A stretch of 35,001 nt of DNA from an uncultured Bacillota bacterium (GCA_946541645.1 CAMNJS010000004.1:1-35001), one strand, 5' to 3'. Shown: positions 23,049 through 32,052, counted from the stretch's first letter. Numbers and translations are program-made. Notes: generated by a model from the letters alone, not told the origin.

Positions 23049-25251
23049 ATTCGTCATCACTAAAGAAATCATCAAAGAACTGATCATCAGTAACATAGTC
23101 ATCATTTTCATTAACTTTTTCCTTCTTAAAATCAGAAACTTTTACTGGCTTTTTATTTTCTTCTTTAACTGTCTTATTAACTCTATCAGTAATCTTAGCT
23201 GCAAAATCTGATGAAGAAAAAGTATTTTTCATATCTTTTCTATTAGCTTCAAAAGTAGCTTCTTTATGATTAACCTCTTTTATATCCTCCCTAGGTACAA
23301 CAACAGGTTTTTTAACCACTTCAATTTTAGGGGCAGAAGTTCGCTTACTAGCCGTTCTCTTAGCTGCCTTTTCTTTCTCTTCTTTTTCTAGTTCAGCTAT
23401 TTTTGCATCTATATTTTTAATAAAATCACTTGTTGAAAGAGGTTTATTATTAGCATTCATCTTATCAGCAAGACCAGGCATAACTGAATTAACTAAATTA
23501 TTCATTTTTTCTTGACGTTTTGCGTCAACAAATCCTTTCAAATCAAATATATGAACAGGTTCCTTTTCCCTATCAGGATAAACTGCTTTTTCAACTTTTT
23601 CATAAGGACCCCAATCAATTTGATAATTAAGCTTTAACTTAGTTTTAAAAGGATTCATACGAAGTCTAAGCAAAATAACTTCACCCATTTTTAATTTCTG
23701 CAAATCACTAACAGTAATTAATGGACGAGTTTCTTTCTTCTCTTTGCCATCTTTGTCCTTTTCTTTTATTTCATATTCACCGCACATCTCACTTATTTCT
23801 TTTAAAGCGGCAAGTTCAGTACTAATCAAGTAAACTATATTTGTACAGTTACCCCTAATAGTATCTCCCTTTTCTTTACCGTAAACTTCAGCAAGTTGTG
23901 CATAGTTTTGAATAACAAAATAAAATCTCATCTTACGTGAACGCGCCGCTGAAACCATCGTATCAACATCTTTAAGCGGTGGCATATTAGCAAACTCATC
24001 TAGAATAAAATTAGTTCTATATGGAAGTTTTCCCCCATTTTTTTGTGCATAATCAACTAGTGCCTCATAACACTGTTTAAGGAAAATAGTAACAAGTGAA
24101 TGATATGTTTTCTTTTCGTCTTGAACTATTATAAATACAGCTGTTTTTTTACTTCCAATATCTTCAAAATCAAAATCACTATGTGAAAGCATTTCAGATA
24201 AATTTTCACGAGCCGCAAATAATCTTAATTTCTGCTTAAATACAGATAAAATACTACCCTTAGTATCTGTAGGTGCCACAATCGTCGATGAAGCACTAAT
24301 ATAAGCTGGAGAATTTGGATCTTTACTCTTAAAATACTCATTAACATAAACAGTATTTGGCCCGCATTTTTCTTCTCCAATTGTCGTAAATGCGTTTACA
24401 CTATTTAAATTAATTTCTTCCTCTTTTGCATCCTCAAATAAGCCTAAACAAATTCCTGAGAAATAATCAGCTGATGTCTTTTCCCAGAAAGGATCTTGAT
24501 TTTGTGCATTCTCATCATAAAGAATGTTCATTGCAAGGTCATCAGTAAGTTCATTAGCCTTATCAGCATTGCCATTTTTAAAATACTTATATGGTAAATG
24601 AAGCGGATTCCAGCCACTTCCTTTTTGAGGATCACGTAAATTAAGTAATACTACATTATAACCTCTTTTTTTAAGCATTTCAGAAGTTTCTTCATATATT
24701 TCACCTTTAGGATCGGTTATAATCATAGACTCATCGTGTTTTGCTAAACTATGAACAAGAGGAAAAATAGCAACTTGAGTTTTTCCGGCTCCAGTAGAAC
24801 CAATTATTATATTGTGTCCCTCGCCATCATCAACCCACATTTTTTTACCATCATTAATTAAAGGAATTCCACCATATTCAGATTTTTCATCTTGGACTCT
24901 AACCATTTTAAGTTCCTTTTTAATTTCACTATCAGTAGCCCATCTAGAATACCCCTTCTTATTTTTCTTTCCTTCTGTAGAAAAACCAAATCCTTCTTCT
25001 ATATCAAAAAATCTATCTTTAACACTATATATACTGGCTGCCAAAGCTATTATATAGCAAAAAATAGTAAGCCCTATAAAGTCTGGCGAAAAAGCGGGAA
25101 ATGGATTAAGCCCATGAAATGGATGATCTAAATCACCTTTTGCAAATTGAACAACATTCAAAAGTGCAACAGCCACAAAAAACAAAAGCACCACACAATA
25201 AATACCAAACATTGCCCAATCTTTTGATTCAGCTCTAAACTTTAATTTCAT
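23047..25251 (-). CDS. Type IV secretion coupling ATPase (VirD4/TraG family)
   Basis: A 734-aa membrane ATPase that delivers substrates to the T4SS channel. It has two N-terminal TM helices (about 12-35 and 58-78). Walker A is GSTGAGKT (151-158), Walker B is FILDEFAN (about 415-422), and the family blocks FFVIQNYAQLAEVYG-like and TEICNIVYL-like follow. The C-terminal about 150 residues are a Lys/Glu-rich, probably disordered tail ending in an acidic run (DDQFFDDFFSDDE), a feature of many Gram-positive coupling proteins. It has its own promoter (25314-25342) and terminator, separated from the rest of the T4SS genes by two unrelated-looking membrane proteins. AGGAGG precedes the ATG. Its substrate is unknown, since no relaxase is in view. 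Confidence 0.94.
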   Translation of the reverse strand: MKLKFRAESKDWAMFGIYCVVLLFFVAVALLNVVQFAKGDLDHPFHGLNPFPAFSPDFIGLTIFCYIIALAASIYSVKDRFFDIEEGFGFSTEGKKNKKGYSRWATDSEIKKELKMVRVQDEKSEYGGIPLINDGKKMWVDDGEGHNIIIGSTGAGKTQVAIFPLVHSLAKHDESMIITDPKGEIYEETSEMLKKRGYNVVLLNLRDPQKGSGWNPLHLPYKYFKNGNADKANELTDDLAMNILYDENAQNQDPFWEKTSADYFSGICLGLFEDAKEEEINLNSVNAFTTIGEEKCGPNTVYVNEYFKSKDPNSPAYISASSTIVAPTDTKGSILSVFKQKLRLFAARENLSEMLSHSDFDFEDIGSKKTAVFIIVQDEKKTYHSLVTIFLKQCYEALVDYAQKNGGKLPYRTNFILDEFANMPPLKDVDTMVSAARSRKMRFYFVIQNYAQLAEVYGKEKGDTIRGNCTNIVYLISTELAALKEISEMCGEYEIKEKDKDGKEKKETRPLITVSDLQKLKMGEVILLRLRMNPFKTKLKLNYQIDWGPYEKVEKAVYPDREKEPVHIFDLKGFVDAKRQEKMNNLVNSVMPGLADKMNANNKPLSTSDFIKNIDAKIAELEKEEKEKAAKRTASKRTSAPKIEVVKKPVVVPREDIKEVNHKEATFEANRKDMKNTFSSSDFAAKITDRVNKTVKEENKKPVKVSDFKKEKVNENDDYVTDDQFFDDFFSDDE

Positions 25252-25313
25252 ATATTGTTCCTCCTAAATTGATTTTAATAAATAACTTTTTAAACATAAT
25301 TAATAACACCATA

Positions 25314-25342
25314 ATTATAACATTTATAATTTAAGAAGTAAA
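25314..25342 (-). promoter_or_regulatory. Promoter of the coupling-protein gene
   Basis: Minus strand TTTACT, 17 nt and TATAAT preceded by TGT. The -10 ends 62 nt before the ATG, the longest leader seen in this window. Confidence 0.5.
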
Positions 25343-25347
25343 TTAAG

Positions 25348-25379
25348 AAAAAAAGATTTACCAAATTTTTGATAAATCT
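25348..25379 (-). terminator. Intrinsic terminator of the 263-aa gene
   Basis: Minus strand AGATTTATC and GGTAAATCT (9 bp, one G-U) followed by T7, 9 nt after the stop codon. Confidence 0.82.
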
Positions 25380-25387
25380 AAATACAT

Positions 25388-26179
25388 TTATTTTTCAAAC
25401 AAACAATCCTGATATAATTGTAAATCATTATCATTTATTTTATATATTTGATAACAAGAATAAAAAGTAGGAATATCAACAACATCTTTACCTATTACCA
25501 CTTCTTTTTTACCGTCATTATCAAGATCAATAACTTCCATTATCTCGAAAACATCACTATTAGAAGAGCTAATCGTGTCAATTACCGTATTATTTTTTAC
25601 TAAAACTAAATAAGTTTTAACAGTATAATCCATTATGTCTAACTTAAAATTAGTAAATCTATAAATAGTTTCTATTGAACCATCACCATCAAAATCTAAA
25701 CTTAATTTAAGTAAAGTTCCTCTATAATTATTTAATAAATTATTATCATAAACTTTAGTAACTTCCTTTATTATATCATCATCACCAGAATCGTAAGTTT
25801 GTATTTCATAATCAGTTGGTTTTATATCATCTATTCCTGTATATGCAAACTTAAAATCATTAGTCGGAATACTATTATAATCTTTATCAAAAAAATGCCA
25901 TTTATTAGACAAAAACTGCAATGTGTCAGCATTATATTTACTTGTTCCATTATATAAAACATATTTATGCCCCGTCACATCAGCATCAACCGCAGTTTTT
26001 TGATACCATTTTCCTTTACTTTCATGCCAAATCAAATAATTGCCAATAAGTAAGTATTTATTAGAATTAATCTTATCCCTATTATTAATAAACAAAGCGA
26101 AAAAAATATAACAAGCCACAATTGCTGCAACGATTACAATCCACTTAATATTCTTTTTTACTTTTTCAAAATCTTCCAT
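25388..26179 (-). CDS. Single-TM protein with two Asp-rich calcium-type loops
   Basis: A 263-aa protein with one N-terminal TM helix (WIVIVAAIVACYIFFALFI); the rest should be extracytoplasmic. Two loops, DFDGDGSIET and DLDNDGKKEV, fit the DxDxDG calcium-binding pattern found in FG-GAP/VCBS-type beta-propeller blades and dockerin-like loops; each is followed by a beta-strand. This suggests a small repeat domain stabilised by calcium. No catalytic motif is seen. It has a perfect consensus promoter and a good terminator, and lies between the T4SS coupling protein and the remaining T4SS genes, but nothing shows that it belongs to that system. The start is ATG with AGGTTGGTG upstream. Confidence 0.78.
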   Translation of the reverse strand: MEDFEKVKKNIKWIVIVAAIVACYIFFALFINNRDKINSNKYLLIGNYLIWHESKGKWYQKTAVDADVTGHKYVLYNGTSKYNADTLQFLSNKWHFFDKDYNSIPTNDFKFAYTGIDDIKPTDYEIQTYDSGDDDIIKEVTKVYDNNLLNNYRGTLLKLSLDFDGDGSIETIYRFTNFKLDIMDYTVKTYLVLVKNNTVIDTISSSNSDVFEIMEVIDLDNDGKKEVVIGKDVVDIPTFYSCYQIYKINDNDLQLYQDCLFEK

Positions 26180-26202
26180 AAACACCAACCTATCCTAATA
26201 AA

Positions 26203-26231
26203 ATTATATAATGTAAAAATAACAATGTCAA
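26203..26231 (-). promoter_or_regulatory. Consensus sigma-A promoter of the 263-aa gene
   Basis: Minus strand TTGACA, exactly 17 nt and TATAAT, the perfect consensus. The -10 ends 23 nt before the ATG. It is the only full consensus promoter I see in the window. Confidence 0.85.
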
Positions 26232-26254
26232 TTATAAAAAAAATAGTATTCTTA

Positions 26255-26283
26255 TTGCTAAAAAAATCCCTAATTGATATAAT
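26255..26283 (+). promoter_or_regulatory. Promoter of the 177-aa gene
   Basis: TTGCTA, exactly 17 nt and TATAAT preceded by TGA. The -10 ends 19 nt before the ATG. It is divergent from the consensus promoter at 26203-26231. Confidence 0.7.
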
Positions 26284-26302
26284 TTAAATAGAAGGTGAAA
26301 AT

Positions 26303-26836
26303 ATGGAAGACGGAATAATTTATCCAAAATTAATATTAAAAATAATTATAGGAATAATAGCTGCAATAATCTTAGTTATAACATATAGACTTTTTATGAC
26401 AAATACCAACACTAAAAAATACGAAAATTATTTGCTAAAAAATGGATTTGAACTCAAAGAAGATAATACATATCATAAACAAACAACTAACAATAATATG
26501 ATAATAAACTATTATGTATATAATGATACATCGATAATGACAAAAGAGATTATAAATAATTCTAATAATAGTAATAACTCTTTAGGCCTAAAATACGAAA
26601 ACAATATAATATATGCTACATATAGTATCGAAGGAAAAAATAACGATGGAAATTACGACACCGCAATACAAAAATCAGAATACAATGTAAAAAACCAGAA
26701 TTATTCATGTAAAATAATTATAGATGGTCACTTTGATGACAAATGTAGTGAAATGAAAAAAGAAAGCATAAAATTTAATGATGAAATTCAAAAAATATTA
26801 TCCCAAAATAATTTAAAAATGAAATATATAAAATAA
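26303..26836 (+). CDS. Single-TM protein rich in Asn, function unknown
   Basis: A 177-aa protein with one N-terminal TM helix (LILKIIIGIIAAIILVITYRLF). The extracytoplasmic part of about 145 residues is rich in Asn, Tyr and Lys, with an Asn/Ser run (NNSNNSNNS) and two Cys (YSCKII and DDKCSE) that could form a disulfide. I do not recognise the family. GAAGGTGA precedes the ATG. It is the only plus-strand gene inside the T4SS region and shares a perfect palindromic terminator with the convergent hydrolase gene. Confidence 0.72.
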   Translation: MEDGIIYPKLILKIIIGIIAAIILVITYRLFMTNTNTKKYENYLLKNGFELKEDNTYHKQTTNNNMIINYYVYNDTSIMTKEIINNSNNSNNSLGLKYENNIIYATYSIEGKNNDGNYDTAIQKSEYNVKNQNYSCKIIIDGHFDDKCSEMKKESIKFNDEIQKILSQNNLKMKYIK

Positions 26837-26866
26837 AGGTGAATTAATTCACCTTTATTTTTTATT
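26831..26866. terminator. Perfect-palindrome bidirectional terminator
   Basis: AAATAAAGGTGAA-TTAA-TTCACCTTTATTT is a perfect 30-bp palindrome followed by T-runs on both strands. It contains the stop codon of the 177-aa gene and ends 2 nt before that of the hydrolase. Confidence 0.85.
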
Positions 26867-29696
26867 CACTTTTATATAATTTTACACGTTCATTATAGTA
26901 TTCTCTAGACCAGTAATAAGATGTATCAGGATCATTATAATGACTAAAATCTCTTTCCGCGTTATAATTTCCATTATAGAATAAATGAAATTCAACTTCA
27001 CGTCTAATAATACCACCAAAAATTCCTTCAAGGCCATTATATTTTAAGAATAGCCTATAACCTTCATAACTTCTAACATCATCAAGCTCGGCAAGTTCAT
27101 CCATTAAATGATATGAGCCAACTGGCCAGTGATGGTTTATTAAAGCAAGTGCATGATATTGATATTCCTCTAGTTTTTTACCTCCAGAAACCTCCTCAAA
27201 ATATTGCCTCATATCTTCAACTCTTGTTTCCATGTACTTGATAGCCATTTCTTTAATATAAGACTGTTCAACACATCCATTAGACATATCTGAATCAAAA
27301 GTAGTATATCCTACTTCATTAGCCATATACACGCCATATTTTTGAGTTATTCCATATGCTGTTGAATAACCAACATCAGCCAAATCAGCATATATTTTTC
27401 TAGCAACATAACCTTCTTTACCTCTAACTGTACAAGTTTCACCAAGCATACCTTCAAGTCTTCCAAGCATATCAGTTAAATCAGCAATACTGCCACTAGG
27501 TCTATAACATACATTACTACCATTAACTCTATCACTACTAATAGCTTGTGTATTAACAAGATAAGGTAATAAATATCTATTTAAAAAACTAATATCTTTA
27601 TATCCTTCTCTATCTATACCTGAAGAATTAAAAGGATTTGGATCAAAAACAAATATTTGATTAGTCTCCTCGTTATAATGATCAAGTAAAATAAAATGTC
27701 CATAAGTTGTTGGATATACAGCACTTTTATTACCTGCTATTAAACACAATATTTTTTTGCCTTCTTTTAAACTATTAATAATAGAATCCATATTTATATC
27801 AATTTGCTGACCAGACAATCCCCACTGGGATGTAAAATATGGTGTGTTACTAGGAGAATTAAATTTTGAGCCTGAACCACCAGTAGCATCAAGATAACCT
27901 TCCTGTATAGCATCATTAACAAACTTAACAGTATCAAAATCTTCTCCAGTAAACATATAATAAGCTCCCATTAAAGACGCCGTCCCGCAGCCAACATTAC
28001 TCATAAATGTTGATTGAACAGGAATATTTTTTATTGCACTGGTAGAGCCTAATTGATAATATTTAGGAAGAACGGTTAAACGTTTTTTATATTCATCACT
28101 TTTATAGTTAAAATTAGAAGAACTACTAGAAGAACTTCCCGAAGAGCCAAATGCAACATCAGTTGCGCAAAAAGAATTATAACTAGAAAGAGAATGGCCC
28201 TTCGCAGTATCTTGTATTCTAGCTAATCCTGTTTCTGAATATGATGGATCCATAACATATATAGTTCCATTTTCAATATGGTCTAAAGCTATCCAGTGAC
28301 CTAATGACAAATAAAGTATTACAAACCTTTGATTATTATTACCACAAGGTCTATTAAGCTCATTACTTAATACAGAAACTGCATTACTCATACTAACAGA
28401 ATTTTCTCTACTAATAGTAGTAAAATTTGGAGCTATTCCAGTCCAACTATCCCAGTAAAGATTACTACTAGTATAACTAGCATTTTTAACAAACACACCA
28501 GGATCTATACTAGGGACTGTAAGCTTCGTTCCAGATTTTGCAATTAAATAAGCCATTGAGGTTGAAGTGCAGCCAGCTTGAGCAACGGTTAATCCTCCTG
28601 CCCCTAATGGTATACTTCCCCATCTTTCATCCGTCTGTCGCCAATTTGTCATATCGCCAGTTCCTGCCGAACTAGCATATGTACATGTATCTTCCTCTTG
28701 AGGAAACAAAAATTTATAAAATTCAGCAAATTCTATAATATTATCAGCAATTTCTTTTTTCTTACCAAGGATTTTACTTTCTTGAGCACTTTTCTCAGAT
28801 CCCTCTGACATCTTTTCTAACTCATCTTCCATTTGTCTAATGTCATCAAAAGTTCCACCAATAAAACCATATTTACATATATTAGCAGTAGAAGTAAAAC
28901 GATTATATGCATCCACAAGATTTCCTTGATTACTAAAACTATTTATAAGTGGCAAAGAGTGAAAAACACCGACAGTTTTTTCCCAAGATGATTTAGTTAC
29001 ACAAATCGCGGCATCCCCAATAGAAGAAGCTACATATTCACTTTTACTCGCTAACCATTCTAAAAATGAAACACCTTCTAACTCTTCGTCTTTAGCAACT
29101 CTACTTTTAAGGCCAAATCCAGAATTTATTAATGCATTTTTATAACTTTCTTCATCATATTTATCATTGACATTAGAATTAAACATTATTATAAGTGCAG
29201 AATCTAACATGTCAATTTCACTTTGAGTAATACCATCATATGAAGTACTACCTGTTACACTAAGTACTCCCAAAAAATTTCTTACTTTTTCAGTAAAACT
29301 CTTTTCATCAAAATCCTTATCATATTCAGCATCTAATACTTCGTAATAATCTCCTTGAAATAATACAGTTGACGCTAAAACAACTTTATCGACATGTGCA
29401 CCAAAAACATCGCCAATAATATTAAGTTTAGTTTTAAACTGATCCTCTTTCATCTGGGCAAGTTCTTCGTTAGTACAAAGAATGCACCCACCTTTTAAAA
29501 GGTTATCAACTCTTTCAACATTTTTTTGAACATTACCAAGTAAATAAGAAACAGCTCCAATTATAATAACTAAAACAATGAAAAAAGAGGCGATTCCGCC
29601 TAAGACTGTAATTTTGACAGTTTTAGCATTTTTACTTTCACTATTATCAGAAGAAAATAAACCGCGCACTAAATTTTCAATTCCAGCCTTAAACAT
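26862..29696 (-). CDS. T4SS-associated wall hydrolase: two C39-like domains plus lysozyme-like domain
   Basis: A 944-aa membrane-anchored protein, probably the VirB1-type enzyme that opens peptidoglycan for the T4SS. There is a cytoplasmic start, a TM helix (about 30-52), and an unassigned region (60-340) with a short coiled coil near 285-310. A first C39-like papain-fold domain (about 348-517) has Cys376 in AGCTSTSM, His467 in LGHWIALDH and Asp483 in VMDPS. After a Ser-rich linker, a second (about 535-725) has Cys570 in VGCGTASL, His667 in YGHFILLDH and Asp685 in VFDPN. The C-terminal domain (about 740-930, with YQYHALALINHHW and IIRREVEFHLF) resembles GH24-type lysozymes, but I cannot fix the catalytic Glu. 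GGAGGTGA precedes the ATG; the gene ends the T4SS operon. Confidence 0.82.
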   Translation of the reverse strand: MFKAGIENLVRGLFSSDNSESKNAKTVKITVLGGIASFFIVLVIIIGAVSYLLGNVQKNVERVDNLLKGGCILCTNEELAQMKEDQFKTKLNIIGDVFGAHVDKVVLASTVLFQGDYYEVLDAEYDKDFDEKSFTEKVRNFLGVLSVTGSTSYDGITQSEIDMLDSALIIMFNSNVNDKYDEESYKNALINSGFGLKSRVAKDEELEGVSFLEWLASKSEYVASSIGDAAICVTKSSWEKTVGVFHSLPLINSFSNQGNLVDAYNRFTSTANICKYGFIGGTFDDIRQMEDELEKMSEGSEKSAQESKILGKKKEIADNIIEFAEFYKFLFPQEEDTCTYASSAGTGDMTNWRQTDERWGSIPLGAGGLTVAQAGCTSTSMAYLIAKSGTKLTVPSIDPGVFVKNASYTSSNLYWDSWTGIAPNFTTISRENSVSMSNAVSVLSNELNRPCGNNNQRFVILYLSLGHWIALDHIENGTIYVMDPSYSETGLARIQDTAKGHSLSSYNSFCATDVAFGSSGSSSSSSSNFNYKSDEYKKRLTVLPKYYQLGSTSAIKNIPVQSTFMSNVGCGTASLMGAYYMFTGEDFDTVKFVNDAIQEGYLDATGGSGSKFNSPSNTPYFTSQWGLSGQQIDINMDSIINSLKEGKKILCLIAGNKSAVYPTTYGHFILLDHYNEETNQIFVFDPNPFNSSGIDREGYKDISFLNRYLLPYLVNTQAISSDRVNGSNVCYRPSGSIADLTDMLGRLEGMLGETCTVRGKEGYVARKIYADLADVGYSTAYGITQKYGVYMANEVGYTTFDSDMSNGCVEQSYIKEMAIKYMETRVEDMRQYFEEVSGGKKLEEYQYHALALINHHWPVGSYHLMDELAELDDVRSYEGYRLFLKYNGLEGIFGGIIRREVEFHLFYNGNYNAERDFSHYNDPDTSYYWSREYYNERVKLYKSE

Positions 29697-29725
29697 CTAA
29701 ATCACCTCCATACAACTATTTTAAA

Positions 29726-31510
29726 TTAAAGTCCTCCACCAGAGCCAAATGAATCTAGCTCTTGCTCAGTAACAACAATGTTAATTCGCATTCTCTTACT
29801 GCCACAAACAAATAACGCCTCGCCTTGATTATAGCCTTTTATGCTTTCTTTTTCATTATCGTTTAAATCAATTAACTTAGATAAATCTTCAACAGCCTGC
29901 TTACGAAGTCCCATGACTAAATAATAAGAAGCATTATCAAATATAGCCTTTCCTTGTGTAATAACAGATGGATCACTAAAATCCGTTGGTTGTTGTGTAC
30001 TTATAATTGTACCAGTATTATATTTACGAGCCCTTCGTTGAACTTGGGCCAAGAATTCAGCACCCAAAGTATTATTTCCAGAAAGAAGTACATGAGCCTC
30101 ATCAACAGTTAATATTGTATTTATACTAGTATCAAGTGTTAAACTCCAAGCATATTTTAAAACATTAAAGAACAAAGCATTTCTAATATTAGTATCCGCA
30201 TTCATAAGTTCCCTGATATTAAAAACTATAAAATTGCTCTTAGGAGAAATCGTAGTTTTACCATCAAAATAAAATCTAAGCTCATTAATAAGTGGTCTTA
30301 ACTTTAACTCCAAACTTTCTAATATATCTCTTTCTCTATTTTGTTCAGGCATAGCTGTTATTTTACCTCTTACAGTTGCATAAACATCTCTAAAAGTAGG
30401 ATAATCAGCAGAAGTAAAATTAGTAAAATCAGTATTAAAGTCTATATTAAACCTCTTATATGTTTCTTGTACAACTTCACTAAATATATTAAGAACATCT
30501 TCCTTTATAGAAGGATCATAATACTTCATAAATGCTTTTACAGTTTGTAATGACCTTGTAAGAACAGCATATCCCATACCTTGTTTTATTTCATCCTCGT
30601 CAGCGTCCATTATAACCTCAAGTGGATTTACCATGCCATAGTCTCCACCTTTTCCAAGGTCAATAAAATCTCCACCATAAAGCCTAGTCATTTCTTCAAA
30701 TTCACCTTCTGGGTCGATTATAACAATTTTATAATCATTCCTAATATGAGATCTGATCAATAATTTAGCAGCTGTAGATTTACCACTACCAGACGTACCA
30801 AGTATAATCATATTAGCATTATTACGATTATTTTCTTTTTGAACCTGATATAAAAATTGATTAAATAAAATTACTCCTCCGGAGAAATCAACACCAAGTA
30901 AAGTAGAAAGTCCAGGATCCTTAATACTATCAAAAACATAAGGATACATAGCTGCTAACGTCGGAGCTGGAATAGGAGTTCCTATTCTATCTTCAATTTC
31001 TTGTTTAGGAAAAATTGGAAGTATAGATTTTAATACTTGCTCCTGCTCAAATCTTAAAGGAAGAGCCCTAATATCCATTGCTTCTAAATAACTTTTTAAT
31101 TGCATTTTTTTTGCAGTAAGCTCATCCTCAGAATCAGCAGTAATCATCAAATGCATTTGAAAATCATAAATTTTAGCTTGACTTGAAGCAAGCTGCTGAA
31201 CAAAAGATTCCAAAGACTCATAATCCTGCCTTATTCTTTCTTGAATAGTAACATCACGTTCTTCTTGATATCTTACTTTTAATTCAGCAACCTCTTTATT
31301 AATCATTTTAGAAATTACACTAAATGGTAAAGGTATATGTTTAAGTGCTAATTTGACTCCAGGCATACTTGTTAAATCAGCCAAAAATCCAGGATAAATC
31401 GCCTTAGGATATGATATACAAGTTAAAATAGTAGAATACTTATCGCTAACAATAATTTCACTAGGTTTAAATTCTAACCCCTTAGGGGCAATTTGTGTCT
31501 TAATATCCAT
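29726..31510 (-). CDS. VirB4/TraE-type T4SS ATPase, main part
   Basis: The motor ATPase of the T4SS. The 594-aa protein has a short N-terminal part related to the VirB4 middle domain (about 1-200) and a RecA-like ATPase with Walker A GTSGSGKS (238-245), Walker B ILTVDEAH (about 466-473), and the downstream RRARKYNTGTIISTQQPTDF block. The N-terminal domain normally found in one chain is encoded by the preceding gene. The two frames overlap by one base (TAATG), and GGTGATGAG lies before the start, so stop-restart coupling is likely rather than a sequencing error. The remaining chain is complete to the usual C-terminal end. Location: cytoplasmic side of the membrane complex. Confidence 0.92.
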   Translation of the reverse strand: MDIKTQIAPKGLEFKPSEIIVSDKYSTILTCISYPKAIYPGFLADLTSMPGVKLALKHIPLPFSVISKMINKEVAELKVRYQEERDVTIQERIRQDYESLESFVQQLASSQAKIYDFQMHLMITADSEDELTAKKMQLKSYLEAMDIRALPLRFEQEQVLKSILPIFPKQEIEDRIGTPIPAPTLAAMYPYVFDSIKDPGLSTLLGVDFSGGVILFNQFLYQVQKENNRNNANMIILGTSGSGKSTAAKLLIRSHIRNDYKIVIIDPEGEFEEMTRLYGGDFIDLGKGGDYGMVNPLEVIMDADEDEIKQGMGYAVLTRSLQTVKAFMKYYDPSIKEDVLNIFSEVVQETYKRFNIDFNTDFTNFTSADYPTFRDVYATVRGKITAMPEQNRERDILESLELKLRPLINELRFYFDGKTTISPKSNFIVFNIRELMNADTNIRNALFFNVLKYAWSLTLDTSINTILTVDEAHVLLSGNNTLGAEFLAQVQRRARKYNTGTIISTQQPTDFSDPSVITQGKAIFDNASYYLVMGLRKQAVEDLSKLIDLNDNEKESIKGYNQGEALFVCGSKRMRINIVVTEQELDSFGSGGGL

Positions 31511-32052
31511 TAACTCATCACCGTCCTAAAAGTATCAGTTTGTCCACCATTTAAGAAATTATCTAAAACCACCCTCAAATCATCATTAGATGTTTGCGTT
31601 GCATTAAGCCCTGCATTGGCAAAAGCTTGAACCAAATTTCTGATTTTTTTCTGAATTTTATCAAAATCTCTTTCCTTAAATAGCAAATAAAACTCAGTAT
31701 CAACAACATTATTGTTTGTAAACATATTAGCCTTGTTTATATCATCAAGTATTAATTTTCGCTTAACTGGATTAGTCTGTGAATTATATAAAAGCTGTAA
31801 TCTAGATAAATATGCTGTAATATCAACAGGTCTATCAGCTACAATAATCCAAAATTCATAGTCTATAAGATTATAAACGTTTCTTAAATTACTAATTATT
31901 AAATTTTGAGTTTCGATATCGGAAATAAAAATATTTCTAGGGAATATTTTTACACCTGTAACCTTTTCATCATTATCAAGCATAATAACACCATTGGTTA
32001 TTGACTTAATAGGAACAAAATCATTTGTATATTTACTTCTCTCCGAACTCAT
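31510..32052 (-). CDS. VirB4 N-terminal domain protein (TraC-like), separate gene
   Basis: A 180-aa protein that corresponds to the N-terminal TraC/VirB4 domain: FVPIKSITNGVIMLDNDEKVTGVKIFPRN, a beta-rich start, then helices with YEFWIIVADRPVD and EFYLLFKERD. It has no TM segment and no ATPase motif. Together with the next gene (594 aa) it makes about 774 residues, a normal length for a single VirB4. The start ATG at 32052 overlaps the prgI-like gene by 20 nt and is preceded by GGATGGTG. Separation of this domain into its own gene is seen in some Gram-positive conjugation systems; here the one-base TAATG junction suggests equal synthesis of both parts. Confidence 0.82.
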   Translation of the reverse strand: MSSERSKYTNDFVPIKSITNGVIMLDNDEKVTGVKIFPRNIFISDIETQNLIISNLRNVYNLIDYEFWIIVADRPVDITAYLSRLQLLYNSQTNPVKRKLILDDINKANMFTNNNVVDTEFYLLFKERDFDKIQKKIRNLVQAFANAGLNATQTSNDDLRVVLDNFLNGGQTDTFRTVMS

